In this document: piece after piece, positions 27,020-36,276 of the stretch
Position numbering within the stretch: the stretch's first letter is position 1
How the letters are laid out: each line of letters opens with the position of its first letter
From: Burkholderiaceae bacterium
GTDB lineage: Bacteria > Pseudomonadota > Gammaproteobacteria > Burkholderiales > Burkholderiaceae_B
Assembly: GCA_023653055.1 (NCBI GenBank)
Contig: JAMNXR010000003.1
Coordinates: 62,001-126,000 of the forward strand
DNA length: 64,000 bases
Direction of reading: 5' to 3'
The notes under the pieces: generated by a model
Told to the model about the DNA's origin: nothing
The model's input: only the letters and a program-made list of their open reading frames with translations
Databases searched by the model: none
Position numbers and translations under genes: made by a program

Positions 27020-28047
27020 GCTCTTCCATCATGACAACGACAAAAAAAGGTCAGGCCCTCATTATTAAAGATTCGCGGATTTTGATCGCGGGTGCAGCAA
27101 GCCTGGTCGGCTCGCACACTGCTGATCTTTTGCTCAAAGAAGGCGCCCGCGAAGTGCTATTGCTGGATAATTTTTCTTTCGGTTCGATGGAAGCGATTGC
27201 GCATCTTCAGAACGACCCCCGTATCAAAATCGTGCGTGCGGACTTGATGCGCCTGCCCGACCTATTGATGGCGACTGAGGGTGTGGATGGTGTCATTCAC
27301 CTCGCGGCGTATATGACCTTGGGCTTTTCACAAACGCCTTGGCAAGCTGTGGATGTCAATATCCGTGGCGCGCAAAACATGCTCGAAGCCTGTCGCGTCA
27401 ATAAGGTCAAGAAAATCATCTTCGCCTCTTCGAACGCGGTCTATGGTTATGGTCCGGGGATTAAGGGTGCGCTCGCTGAGGAAATTCCTTTTCACTCGGT
27501 CGGTGCGCCCCCAGCAGCGATTTTGTACGGCGCCTCAAAAATCATGGGCGAGCAGCTGTGCCGCCATTACCACCAGGCCTTTGGTCAGGACTACGTCGTG
27601 TTGCGTTACTCGACTGTTTACGGAGAGCGTCAACATTATCGTGCCGCCAATTCGCTCTACATCATGGAAACCTATGATCGTGTGCGCAAGGGTGAGGCGC
27701 CGATCTTGCCCGGTGACGGCAAAGATACAAAACATTTTGTGCACGTCTCCGATGTCGCACGCGCCAACGTTGCAGCACTCCAAAGCACCGCAACTGATGT
27801 TGCGGTAAACGTGTCAGGTCCTGCGCCGATTACGACGGGTGAGCTGGTCAATTTAGTTCTGGAATTTTGTAAAAGCGACCTCAAGCCTGAGGTGCGCCCT
27901 GATCCCCCAGGTAAGGTGCGTTTGACCTCTGGTGGCGCTTTTCATATTCCGCACGATAAGGCGGGTGACGTGATTGGCTGGAAACCTATCGTAGAAATGC
28001 GTGAAGGCGTGACGCGGTTGTTGTCTTGGCGTGAATCTCAAGTTTAA
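27016..28047 (+). CDS. NAD-dependent epimerase/dehydratase family protein
   Basis: This is an extended SDR, 343 residues from the GTG at 27016 or 338 from the ATG at 27031. Neither has a strong Shine-Dalgarno. The nucleotide motif reads GAASLVGSH, where the middle glycine of the usual GxxGxxG is replaced by serine. Active-site tyrosine-lysine (LYGASKIMGEQL, about 175) and the ASSNAVYGYG serine region are intact. Substrate unknown. UDP-sugar epimerase-like folds are used in sugar and lignin-monomer metabolism. It overlaps the upstream SDR gene and precedes a Bug gene by 20 bases. Confidence 0.88.
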   Translation: MSSSIMTTTKKGQALIIKDSRILIAGAASLVGSHTADLLLKEGAREVLLLDNFSFGSMEAIAHLQNDPRIKIVRADLMRLPDLLMATEGVDGVIHLAAYMTLGFSQTPWQAVDVNIRGAQNMLEACRVNKVKKIIFASSNAVYGYGPGIKGALAEEIPFHSVGAPPAAILYGASKIMGEQLCRHYHQAFGQDYVVLRYSTVYGERQHYRAANSLYIMETYDRVRKGEAPILPGDGKDTKHFVHVSDVARANVAALQSTATDVAVNVSGPAPITTGELVNLVLEFCKSDLKPEVRPDPPGKVRLTSGGAFHIPHDKAGDVIGWKPIVEMREGVTRLLSWRESQV

Positions 28048-28067
28048 ACCTGAGTGGTGATAATTAA

Positions 28068-29045
28068 ATGAAAAAAACATTGCATCGATTGCTCATCAAT
28101 GCGCTGTGTTTAATGGGCGTCTCTTTTTCAGGCGCGACCTTGGCACAGAGTTTTCCCGACAAGGCTGTGACGCTTGTTGTTCCCTATCCTGCGGGGGGGG
28201 CGACGGATGTGATTGGCCGTATGGTGGCTGAAAAATTGCCGGCGCAATGGAAGCAACAAGTCGTCGTGACCAACAGGCCTGGTGCGGGAACAACCGTGGC
28301 TGCCGAGTCTATTGCGCGCGCACAAGGTGATGGCTATACCCTTTACATCACTACGGCGGCCCATACGATTAGTGCGAGCTTGTACGGCAAGTTGAAATAC
28401 GATCCGGTCAAAGATTTTGCACCGATCACTTTGATTTCGACGATTCCCTTGGTGATGCTGGTCAATCCCTCTGTACCGGCCAATACGCTGCCCGAGTTGA
28501 TCAAATACGCAAAAGAACAAAAAAATGGCTTAACGATGGCTTCGCCTGGGAACGGTACGCCACAGCACCTTGCGGGTGAGCTATTTAAGTCCAAAACGGG
28601 CACGCCTCTGACGCACGTCCCCTACAAAGGCGATACACCAATGTTGACTGACCTGATCGGCGGACAAGTACAGGTGGCTTTCGTGACCCTCTCTGCCGCT
28701 TTGCCTTACATCAATTCTGGCAAGCTCAAGCCGATCGCCTTGGCGCACCCTCAGCGCGTGGCAGCCATCCCCTCTGTTCCAACGATGACAGAGTCGGGAC
28801 TGCCCGATTTCAATGCGGCGACGTGGTTTGGCATTTACGGACCGGGCACAATGAGTCAGGCTTTACGCGAAAAAATCTCTACAGATATTCAGAAAATTGT
28901 GGCCGAACCTGCCATGACGCAGCGATTGAAAGACATGGGGGGCGAGGTGAATAACAGCTCACCCGCAGCCTTTCAGAAAGTGATCGACACAGAAGTGAAG
29001 AACTGGTCTGAAGCGGTGCAGCTTTCCGGTGCACGCGTTGACTAA
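28068..29045 (+). CDS. Bug/TctC family substrate-binding protein
   Basis: This is a 325-residue periplasmic binding protein. The signal peptide ends around GATLA-QSFP (near residue 26). The Bug signature VVPYPAGGATDVIGRM follows, and the ligand-loop region SPGNGTPQHLAGE lies near residue 165. It is similar in plan to the 6395-7360 and 55173-56156 proteins but clearly diverged. It follows the epimerase gene in the same orientation by 20 bases, so it probably shares its operon and delivers a carboxylate or lactone-derived acid to it (inference). It ends nine bases from the convergent aminotransferase stop. Confidence 0.93.
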   Translation: MKKTLHRLLINALCLMGVSFSGATLAQSFPDKAVTLVVPYPAGGATDVIGRMVAEKLPAQWKQQVVVTNRPGAGTTVAAESIARAQGDGYTLYITTAAHTISASLYGKLKYDPVKDFAPITLISTIPLVMLVNPSVPANTLPELIKYAKEQKNGLTMASPGNGTPQHLAGELFKSKTGTPLTHVPYKGDTPMLTDLIGGQVQVAFVTLSAALPYINSGKLKPIALAHPQRVAAIPSVPTMTESGLPDFNAATWFGIYGPGTMSQALREKISTDIQKIVAEPAMTQRLKDMGGEVNNSSPAAFQKVIDTEVKNWSEAVQLSGARVD

Positions 29046-29054
29046 GTGAGTGAA

Positions 29055-30386
29055 CTAAGCGACCTGGCTTAGGCTCTCGTCGATCGATTGCTTAAGTAAG
29101 TTAACGATCTGATCGATTTCAGCTTCGCTCACAATATAAGGCGGTGCCATCAGGACGTGGTCACCGCTTTTTCCATCAATCGTTCCTCCCATCGGGTACA
29201 CCAGCAAGCCATTTTTAATGGCCTGTTGTTTGATCACGGCATGTAATTTTTTATTGTGGTCAAACGGTTCGAGGCTGTTCCGATCTTTGACGAGTTCGAC
29301 TGCCATAAACAAGCCGCGTCCCCGGATATCTCCGACATACGGATGGTCGTCGAAGGCTGCATGCAGTACGTTTGTTAGGTAAGCGCCACGCGCTTGAACT
29401 TGATTGAGTAATTGATCACGCTGAATGACCTGTTGCACGGCGAGTGCCGCTGCCGAGGCAATGGGATGTCCCAGGTAAGTATGACCATGCTGAAACATGC
29501 CACTTTTCTGTCGCAGCGCATCGACGACGTGTGAACGGGCCAACAGCGCACCAATAGGTTGATACCCGCCCCCGAGACCTTTTGCGATCACAACGATGTC
29601 TGGAAGTGCTTCATCTTGTTCAAAGGCGTACAGCGTGCCAGTACGGCCCATGCCACACATCACCTCGTCGGCGATGTAAAGGATGCCATATTTGTCACAG
29701 AGGCTACGCACACCTTTTAAATAACCCGGCGTAGGCGGCACTGCGCCTGTTGTTGCACCCACGACCGTCTCTGCACAGAAGGCGATGATGCGCTCAGGTC
29801 CTGTAGCGATAAAGGTTTCTTCTATTTCGGTTAAAAGTCGACGCGTGTAGTCTTCTTGTGATTCGTGCGCCAGGCGATCTCTATATTCAAAACAAGGTGA
29901 TACCCGAGGCACATCCATCAAGAGCGGTGCAAAAGGCTGCCGCCGCCACTCATTGCCACCCACAGCGAGTGCGCCTAAGGTATTGCCGTGATAGCTTTGT
30001 TTGCGCGAGACAAAAATCGTACGTTCGGGTTGTCCGATTTCCAGAAAGTATTGTCGGGCGAGCTTGAGGGCCGCCTCGACCGCTTCGGAGCCTCCGGAGA
30101 CAAAGTAGACCTCGCTGAGATCGCCTGGTGCGTGCGCAATCAAATGATTGGCCAGCGCTTCGGTGACTTCGGAGGTAAAAAAACCAGTGTGCGCATAGGC
30201 GAGCTTGTCGATCTGTGCATGCATCGCGGCGAGCACATCGGGATGGGCATGACCTAAACAAGAAACCGCAGCGCCGCCGCTCGCATCAATATATTTTTTA
30301 TTGTGTGCGTCGATGATGTGAATGCCTTGAGCACTGGAGGCAACGAGCGGAGTCTGTCGTAATGAGCGATGAATGATATGGGTCAT
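29055..30386 (-). CDS. class III aminotransferase (PLP-dependent)
   Basis: This 443-residue omega-type transaminase has the family pattern [15 protein letters not shown] near the N-terminus and [18 protein letters not shown] near residue 100. [12 protein letters not shown] contains the cofactor aspartate, and [12 protein letters not shown] the PLP lysine. It uses amino acids or amines as donors. The exact reaction is unknown. The start codon overlaps the ruvA stop (ATGA at 30383-30386), so it is translationally coupled to ruvC-ruvA. That is unusual for a metabolic enzyme. Confidence 0.93.
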   Translation of the reverse strand: MTHIIHRSLRQTPLVASSAQGIHIIDAHNKKYIDASGGAAVSCLGHAHPDVLAAMHAQIDKLAYAHTGFFTSEVTEALANHLIAHAPGDLSEVYFVSGGSEAVEAALKLARQYFLEIGQPERTIFVSRKQSYHGNTLGALAVGGNEWRRQPFAPLLMDVPRVSPCFEYRDRLAHESQEDYTRRLLTEIEETFIATGPERIIAFCAETVVGATTGAVPPTPGYLKGVRSLCDKYGILYIADEVMCGMGRTGTLYAFEQDEALPDIVVIAKGLGGGYQPIGALLARSHVVDALRQKSGMFQHGHTYLGHPIASAAALAVQQVIQRDQLLNQVQARGAYLTNVLHAAFDDHPYVGDIRGRGLFMAVELVKDRNSLEPFDHNKKLHAVIKQQAIKNGLLVYPMGGTIDGKSGDHVLMAPPYIVSEAEIDQIVNLLKQSIDESLSQVA

Positions 30387-30967
30387 TTTGATAGCCCTTT
30401 GAGCGCTTGGCGAATTGCGTCGGAGATATTGAGGCCTTCAGGCAGGCCTTTGACTGCGGATAAAGACTCACGTTCGGAGTATCCGAGTGCTGTCAGCGCA
30501 TGCATGACATCGGTTTGTGTGTTGGCGCCTGCCGCAGTGTTTGGACTCAGAGTGTGCCCCAGATCTGCACCTAGTTTGCCCTTCATTTCCAGCAGCAGTC
30601 TTTCCGCTGTTTTCTTGCCAATTCCGGGAACGCGCATCAGACGTGCAGGATCTTGCAAGGTAATCGCTTGTGAAAGTTCCTCAGCCGTCATACCCGACAG
30701 CACGGCAAGGGCCGTGCGGGCACCAATACCGCTGACTTTGACGAGTTCGCGAAAGGTCGTACGTTCTTGCGCTGTCGCAAAACCAAACAAAATATGCGCG
30801 TCTTCTCTTACGGTGAGGTGGGTCAGCAAGGTCGCTTGTGCCCCGAGCTCAGGAAGCGCGTAGAACGTGGTCATTGAAACGTCAATTTCGTAGCCGACGC
30901 CCTGAACATCGAGGCCGATGCGTGGAGGGGTTTTGTCAAACAACGTACCGGTAAGGCGACCAATCAT
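30383..30967 (-). CDS. ruvA: Holliday junction branch migration protein RuvA
   Basis: This is a 194-residue junction-binding protein from the ATG at 30967 (MIGRLTG, the universal RuvA N-terminus). Longer in-frame upstream reading adds unrelated residues and overlaps ruvC. There are two helix-hairpin-helix motifs in the middle ([15 protein letters not shown] and [19 protein letters not shown]), and a C-terminal RuvB-contact domain ([19 protein letters not shown]). It lies 17 bases after ruvC. Its partner gene ruvB is elsewhere (23944-25011). Confidence 0.97.
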   Translation of the reverse strand: MIGRLTGTLFDKTPPRIGLDVQGVGYEIDVSMTTFYALPELGAQATLLTHLTVREDAHILFGFATAQERTTFRELVKVSGIGARTALAVLSGMTAEELSQAITLQDPARLMRVPGIGKKTAERLLLEMKGKLGADLGHTLSPNTAAGANTQTDVMHALTALGYSERESLSAVKGLPEGLNISDAIRQALKGLSK

Positions 30968-30984
30968 TCTGAGTCCTTTGGAGG

Positions 30985-31536
30985 CTAGCCTAGCAATCTT
31001 CCCGCGCGCAAGCGTGAGCGACCGCGCGAAGTGCGCGTTTGATAGTTCATTTGTCCGAGTTTTTCCGTCAGGGGCGCAATGTGCGCGTGACAAATGGCGC
31101 AGGCTAAGGCGTCTGCAGAATCAGGTGAAGGTACGCCATCTAGCATTAACAGACGCTGCACCATCATTTGGACCTGCTCTTTGGCGGCACGACCTGCGCC
31201 AACAACCGATTTTTTGATCTGAAGCGCCGTGTATTCATGTACAGCCAGATTTCGATCGGCGAGTGCACACAGTGCAGCACCACGAGCCTGACCGAGCAGC
31301 AAGGTACTCGCTGGATTGGTATTCATAAAGACAATCTCAAGCGCCGCAACATCGGGTTGAGTATCTTCGACAACTTGGCGAAGATTATCCAAAATGACTT
31401 TTAGTCTTAGAGGCAGTGTGACGTCAGTCGGCACGACAATCGTGCCGCTGGCCACATAGGTCAGCTTTGCGCCTTGGACGTCGATCACGCCGAAACCTGT
31501 TCGGCGAAGGCCCGGATCGACTCCAAGAATACGCAT
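30985..31536 (-). CDS. ruvC: Holliday junction resolvase RuvC
   Basis: This 183-residue endonuclease cuts Holliday junctions symmetrically. The acidic catalytic residues are visible: Asp7 in [14 protein letters not shown], Glu in [13 protein letters not shown] (about 67), and the Asp pair in [13 protein letters not shown] (about 140). The length is slightly above the E. coli protein (173). It is followed by ruvA and preceded by purH on the same strand, with 65 bases between. Confidence 0.97.
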   Translation of the reverse strand: MRILGVDPGLRRTGFGVIDVQGAKLTYVASGTIVVPTDVTLPLRLKVILDNLRQVVEDTQPDVAALEIVFMNTNPASTLLLGQARGAALCALADRNLAVHEYTALQIKKSVVGAGRAAKEQVQMMVQRLLMLDGVPSPDSADALACAICHAHIAPLTEKLGQMNYQTRTSRGRSRLRAGRLLG

Positions 31537-31601
31537 ATGATCTGTTCTCTGAGTATCGTGGTTAAGGGCATGAACACCGCTAAGCAGCGCGGTGACGCTG
31601 A

Positions 31602-33191
31602 TTAGTGACGGAAATGCCGCATCCCTGTCAGCACCATGGCAATGTTACGTTCGTTTGCTGCCGCAATGACCTCGTCATCTCGCATGCTACCACCCGGTTG
31701 AATGACGCAGCTCGCACCGGCATCAATCACAACATCGAGGCCATCACGGAAGGGGAAAAAGGCGTCGGAGGCAACGGCTGAACCGTTGAGGGTCAGTCCG
31801 GCATTCTCAGCCTTAATCGAGGCGATACGGGCAGAATCGATACGGCTCATCTGACCGGCACCTACGCCCAGTGTCATGCTGTCGCCACAAAAAACGATCG
31901 CATTGGACTTAACGAATTTGGCGACTTTCCAGGCAAACATCAGATCGCGCATTTGCGCAGCTGTGGGTTGTTTGCGCGTGACAACGCGGAGGTCTTCGGC
32001 CTTGACGGTTTCGCAATCTGGCGTTTGAACCAACCAGCCGCCACCGATACGTTTAACATCAATGTCATTTTGTCCTTCACCCATTGGGACCTGCAGGACA
32101 CGCACATTCTTTTTGCTTGCGAGCAAGGCGAGTGCGTCTGGATCGTATGCGGGTGCAAGGAGGACTTCGACAAACTGACCGCTAACCGCTTGGGCAGTCG
32201 CGAGATCAACAGTACGGTTAAAAGCAATGATGCCGCCGAATGCAGAGGTTGGGTCTGTCTTGAAGGCCTTGAGGTAAGCGTCTAAAGCGCCAGTAGCTGT
32301 TGCCACACCGCAGGGGTTGGCGTGCTTGACGATGACGCAGGCGGGTTCTGCAAAACTGCGTACGCAATCCCAGGCCGCATCAGCGTCGGCGATGTTGTTA
32401 TAGGAAAGCTCTTTGCCTTGTAGCTGGACAAAATTGGACAGCAGACCTGCTGGGCAGTAAGGATCTACGTAAAACGCCGAACGCTGTTGTGAATTTTCGC
32501 CATAACGCAGAACTTGTTTTTGATAGACCTGCAAGGTCAGGATATTTGGCCAGGTATTGCGGGCAGGGGCCGTTTCTTGAGAGGGTTCGGCGACGTTGAG
32601 ACTGCTCAGATAGTTGGCAATTGCGCCATCGTATGCAGCAGTGTGTGCATACACTTTGGTGGCCAGTTGCAAACGCAGGCCATAAGACGTTGCGCCTGTC
32701 TGATCCATTTCCGAGAGCACCGCCGCATAGTCTGCTGGATCAATCACCACAGTGACCCCGCCTTTTTCGGTGCCATGGTTTTTCGCAGCGGCGCGCAGCA
32801 TGGCGGGCCCACCGATGTCGATGTTTTCAACGGCATCTTCAAAAGAGCAATTTAGATTTGAGACGGCCTGGCGAAACGGATACAGGTTGACGACGAGCAA
32901 ATCAATCCGGTCAATACCGTGTTGCTTGATGGTCTTGAGGTGCGTGGCGCTATCGCGACGTGCCAGCAGGCCGCCGTGAATTTTTGGATGTAGAGTTTTG
33001 ACGCGACCATCTAGGATCTCGGGTGAGCCGGTGTGCTCTACCACCTCGGTCACTGTCAGGCCCGCTTCGGCCAATAGTTTGGCAGTGCCGCCTGTCGAAA
33101 GCAGTCTGACGCCACGAGCAGCGAGCGCAGAAGCGAAATCGACAATACCAGTTTTGTCGGAGACGGACAGCAGGGCAGTTTGAATGTTCAT
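31602..33191 (-). CDS. purH: bifunctional AICAR transformylase/IMP cyclohydrolase PurH
   Basis: This 529-residue enzyme does the last two steps of IMP synthesis. The N-terminal MGS-like cyclohydrolase domain ([30 protein letters not shown]; residues 1-150) is followed by the transformylase domain with KHANPCGVA (about 270) and [14 protein letters not shown] (about 480). The length equals that of the E. coli enzyme. It is seven bases downstream of fis, so it is probably read from the dusB-fis promoter. Confidence 0.97.
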   Translation of the reverse strand: MNIQTALLSVSDKTGIVDFASALAARGVRLLSTGGTAKLLAEAGLTVTEVVEHTGSPEILDGRVKTLHPKIHGGLLARRDSATHLKTIKQHGIDRIDLLVVNLYPFRQAVSNLNCSFEDAVENIDIGGPAMLRAAAKNHGTEKGGVTVVIDPADYAAVLSEMDQTGATSYGLRLQLATKVYAHTAAYDGAIANYLSSLNVAEPSQETAPARNTWPNILTLQVYQKQVLRYGENSQQRSAFYVDPYCPAGLLSNFVQLQGKELSYNNIADADAAWDCVRSFAEPACVIVKHANPCGVATATGALDAYLKAFKTDPTSAFGGIIAFNRTVDLATAQAVSGQFVEVLLAPAYDPDALALLASKKNVRVLQVPMGEGQNDIDVKRIGGGWLVQTPDCETVKAEDLRVVTRKQPTAAQMRDLMFAWKVAKFVKSNAIVFCGDSMTLGVGAGQMSRIDSARIASIKAENAGLTLNGSAVASDAFFPFRDGLDVVIDAGASCVIQPGGSMRDDEVIAAANERNIAMVLTGMRHFRH

Positions 33192-33198
33192 TGCTTGA

Positions 33199-33444
33199 TT
33201 AGTCTAAAGAGATGAGTTGATGAGAAATGAGTTTTTTACGCAGCGTGTTCCGTGTCACGCCTAGCATCTGTGCGGCTTTTGATTGGTTTTGGCGCGCATG
33301 CTCCATCGCGACCTCGAGCATAGGACGTTCCACACAGCGAATCACCATTTCATACATATCGCTTGGGTCCGTGTCGCCGAGATCGCTCAAGTACTGCTTA
33401 AGGCTCAAGCGGACAGAATCTTCGAGAATATTATTTTTTTTCAT
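33199..33444 (-). CDS. fis: Fis family DNA-binding protein
   Basis: This is an 81-residue nucleoid protein from the ATG at 33444 ([11 protein letters not shown]); an upstream in-frame start adds seven residues and is less usual. A C-terminal helix-turn-helix is visible in [19 protein letters not shown], with the dimer helix region at [16 protein letters not shown]. Fis bends DNA and modulates many promoters in response to growth phase. The dusB-fis pairing (21-base gap) is the classic arrangement and supports the assignment. Confidence 0.94.
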   Translation of the reverse strand: MKKNNILEDSVRLSLKQYLSDLGDTDPSDMYEMVIRCVERPMLEVAMEHARQNQSKAAQMLGVTRNTLRKKLISHQLISLD

Positions 33445-33465
33445 GGATAGAGTCGATGGCAGCAT

Positions 33466-34512
33466 TCATGCCGCTTGAAGATGTCCTAGGGTAGGGATGA
33501 GATTGTCGCAGGTTGCAGCAGGTATGTCTGGTGAAATGTGGTGTTGATGTGTAAACCACTGATTCACCGCTTCAAATTGCGCGCTAGTACTTTCGATTTT
33601 GTTGATCAGGTCCGCAAACGTTTTACCGTCGGGCAAACTGCTGACATACCAGCCGATGTGCTTACGTGCAGTGCGCACACCAGGAAGTTCGCCATAGAAC
33701 TGGTAGTGATCAGCCAAGTGCTCCAGCAGTAAATCCCGCATGTCGATCCATGTCGGTGGGGCCAGCGTCTCGCCAGTTCGCAAGAAATGATCAATTTCTC
33801 TAAATATCCACGGGCGACCTTGTGCGGCGCGCCCAATCATGACGGCATCGGCGCCTGTGTAAGCCAGCACCTCTCGGGCCTTGAGGGGACTGTCAATATC
33901 GCCATTCGCGACCACGGGGATGGACAGACTGGCTTTGACCTCACGAATGGTGTCGTATTCGGCTTCGCCTAGATACAAGTCCGCACGCGTGCGACCGTGC
34001 AGCGTGAGGGCAGCAATGCCTGAGTCTTGGGCGAGCTTGGCAATGCGCAGCGCATTGCGGTGCTCTCTGTCCCAACCTGTGCGGGTCTTTAGCGTGACGG
34101 GCACACCATGCGGCAAGCAAGCTTCTACGACAGCTGTGAGAATACGTGCGACCAAGTCCTCGTGACGTAAGAGTGCTGAGCCTGAGGCAACGTTACAGAC
34201 CTTTTTGACCGGACAGCCCATATTGATGTCGATGACGCGCGCACCTTTGCTGATATTAAATACAGCGGCTTGCGCCATCATCTCTGGATCCGCTCCCGCG
34301 ATTTGCACGGCAACAGGATCAATTTCGCCGTCATGGTTCAAACGGCGGGATGATTTGACGGTTTTCCAGAGCAGAGGATTGCTAGCGGCCATCTCGGAAA
34401 CGGCATAGCCTGCACCTAACTTTTTACAAAGCTGGCGAAAAGGACGATCCGTCACCCCTGCCATCGGAGCGACAAAAACGTTGTTTGGAAGTGACCAGGC
34501 ACCAATTTTCAT
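33466..34512 (-). CDS. dusB: tRNA-dihydrouridine synthase DusB
   Basis: This 348-residue flavoenzyme reduces uridine in the tRNA D-loop. The N-terminus NVFVAPMAGVTDRPFRQLC binds FMN, and the active-site cysteine is in NMGCPVKKV (about residue 100). GDIDSPLKAREV and ADAVMIGRAAQGRPWIF complete the barrel. It is the first gene before fis, purH, ruvC, ruvA and the aminotransferase on the minus strand. Its 3' end is near the fis start. Confidence 0.95.
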   Translation of the reverse strand: MKIGAWSLPNNVFVAPMAGVTDRPFRQLCKKLGAGYAVSEMAASNPLLWKTVKSSRRLNHDGEIDPVAVQIAGADPEMMAQAAVFNISKGARVIDINMGCPVKKVCNVASGSALLRHEDLVARILTAVVEACLPHGVPVTLKTRTGWDREHRNALRIAKLAQDSGIAALTLHGRTRADLYLGEAEYDTIREVKASLSIPVVANGDIDSPLKAREVLAYTGADAVMIGRAAQGRPWIFREIDHFLRTGETLAPPTWIDMRDLLLEHLADHYQFYGELPGVRTARKHIGWYVSSLPDGKTFADLINKIESTSAQFEAVNQWFTHQHHISPDIPAATCDNLIPTLGHLQAA

Positions 34513-34548
34513 AGGGAAATTGTAATCGCTTGCGGCAGGTTGCTCGGA

Positions 34549-35709
34549 CTAGCGTCGCAAGCCTTGCAAGAGATGACGCGCGAGGGGCGCACGTGCTATC
34601 GGCAAGGCATCCATCCCCAGCAAGGCAAGACCAGCTAAATGCTCGAGGGGAGCCAAGCCACTTGTAAACGTTCTGGCCATGCTGTCTGTCAGGATTGCGG
34701 TTAATTGGCGGTCAGGCTGCCGCATGTGTTTAAAGTGGTTGAGCGAGGCGCCTACATCTTGAGTGGGGTCAGCCAACCAGTCGCGGCAGGCAATCGCCAG
34801 CGCGGCGGTGTCTCTGAGCCCCAAGTTAAGCCCTTGGCCTGCCACGGGATGAAGCGTTTGTGCGGCGTTACCGATCGCGACACATCGCCCGTCAATGGTA
34901 TTGGAACGTACATTCATCCTCAGCGGGACGGGCGTAACAGAACCGTCCACTGAAAAGGTCCCCAAGCGCGTCCCAAACATATCGCCTAGCGCAGCTGAAA
35001 AGTCCCGGGGTGTCATGGCTTGCAGGAGATGCGCGCGCGCAGGAGAGCAGCACCAGACGATCGACTGGGCATCCGAAGCATGCGGGTGGGGCAGCACTGC
35101 AAGCGGGCCTTGGTCGGTAAAGCGCTCGAACGCCCACCCTTTGCGCGGCAGACTCGCCCGCGCGCGAGTCAATAATGCCACTTGGGTGTATGCGCGCTGA
35201 ACGGGCGTGTTGGGCTGGCCGTCAGCCTGAACAGCGAGGGCAGCGCTTAAGTGTTGACCGTCTTGAACAATGCTGACGCTGGTCGCATCTTGCATTGTGA
35301 CTTGGGCGGCAAGCCCTGTGCGGACTTGTACGCCACTGGCCTCGACAGCCTGCATGAGGCTGTGATGGAGATGCGCATAGCGAACGACAGAGCCCAATTG
35401 AGGCACGTGAAAGTCGCTATGACGGATGACCGTTCGACCGAGTCGGCCTTTTTGTGACACATGGATGGTTTGGATTTGAGCGGCTTCGGTCGGCCACGCA
35501 CCTAAAGACTCGAGCAGCACACGACTGCCGTGATTGAGTGCGAGAACTCTGGGGTCACCGTCAGGGGTGAACCCATATTGGGACGCATGGCCAGACTGCA
35601 GAAGTACGATCCGTTCCGGATGCGCGCTGTAGCGGGCCAGCAGCAGTGCTAGCACGCAGCCAGTGGGGCCGCCCCCAATAATCGCAACATCGAAATCTAA
35701 TCGTGACAT
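34549..35709 (-). CDS. ubiH: UbiH-like FAD-dependent ubiquinone biosynthesis hydroxylase
   Basis: This 386-residue flavoprotein monooxygenase of the UbiH/UbiF/COQ6 family hydroxylates the ubiquinone ring precursor. The FAD motif GGGPTGCVLALLLARY is at the N-terminus. The second FAD motif GNAAQTLHPVAGQGLNLGLRD (about 285-305) has GNAAQ, as in UbiH proteins. The conserved DG segment is degenerate (VQADGQPN). It lies near pepP as in E. coli pepP-ubiH, but the two are split by an opposite-strand gene. UbiF or UbiI roles cannot be excluded. Confidence 0.85.
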   Translation of the reverse strand: MSRLDFDVAIIGGGPTGCVLALLLARYSAHPERIVLLQSGHASQYGFTPDGDPRVLALNHGSRVLLESLGAWPTEAAQIQTIHVSQKGRLGRTVIRHSDFHVPQLGSVVRYAHLHHSLMQAVEASGVQVRTGLAAQVTMQDATSVSIVQDGQHLSAALAVQADGQPNTPVQRAYTQVALLTRARASLPRKGWAFERFTDQGPLAVLPHPHASDAQSIVWCCSPARAHLLQAMTPRDFSAALGDMFGTRLGTFSVDGSVTPVPLRMNVRSNTIDGRCVAIGNAAQTLHPVAGQGLNLGLRDTAALAIACRDWLADPTQDVGASLNHFKHMRQPDRQLTAILTDSMARTFTSGLAPLEHLAGLALLGMDALPIARAPLARHLLQGLRR

Positions 35710-35792
35710 ATCTCTATTCTACCGCTGGGGGATTGAGGCTCAGAAGATGTCCCTGAATCAGGTATGCTCGAATTATTTGACCCAAGACCATC

Positions 35793-36236
35793 ATGCCGAC
35801 AACCCAAACTGATCCTAAATTCCGCCACAAAGTCACCGTCGGGCTGCTGGCCGCCTTATTGGGTGTCGTGGGCGCGCACTGGTGGTATCTCAAGCGACCC
35901 TATGCCTGGCTGGTCACCACCTACAGCGTCGTGCTGATGGTGCTGAGTGCGTTCGCTGAGGTCTGGTGGGAAAATCCCGCATTTTTCTTGTTATTTATCC
36001 CCATCCTAAACGGTTTTATTGAAGCGATAGTTTGGTGTCTGATGAGCGATGCCCGTTTTGATGCGCGCTTCAATCCAGGTCTCAAGCGTGAACATCCAAG
36101 TGGTTGGGGGGCGGTATTGGTGGCGGCCTTCACCTTGCTGATTGGCACGGTGGCGTTTATGTTTGGGATCGCCATGATCGTGATTTATATCTGGTCGGCC
36201 CTTGGCTGGCTAGATGGACTCAACCTTCAGGGTTAG
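35793..36236 (+). CDS. TM2/NINE-type small membrane protein
   Basis: This 147-residue membrane protein has about three hydrophobic segments: LLAALLGVVGAHWWYLKR near 17-35, a pair around 45-80 (VVLMVLSAFAEVWW, FFLLFIPILNGFIEAIV) and one near the C-terminus (VAFMFGIAMIVIYIWSAL). The LLGVVGAHWWYL and LKRPYAW segment matches TM2-type proteins (GxxGxHxFYL motif). Function unknown. It is on the opposite strand to flanking ubiH and pepP. Confidence 0.75.
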   Translation: MPTTQTDPKFRHKVTVGLLAALLGVVGAHWWYLKRPYAWLVTTYSVVLMVLSAFAEVWWENPAFFLLFIPILNGFIEAIVWCLMSDARFDARFNPGLKREHPSGWGAVLVAAFTLLIGTVAFMFGIAMIVIYIWSALGWLDGLNLQG

Positions 36237-36276
36237 CCTGTTCGTTTCGAAGTTCGATACGAGGTGTCGCTGTTGC

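Noticed and set aside
31565-31596. Terminator between purH and ruvC
   Set aside because: An ACCGC/GCGGT hairpin is present but without a U-run; the genes may be co-transcribed.
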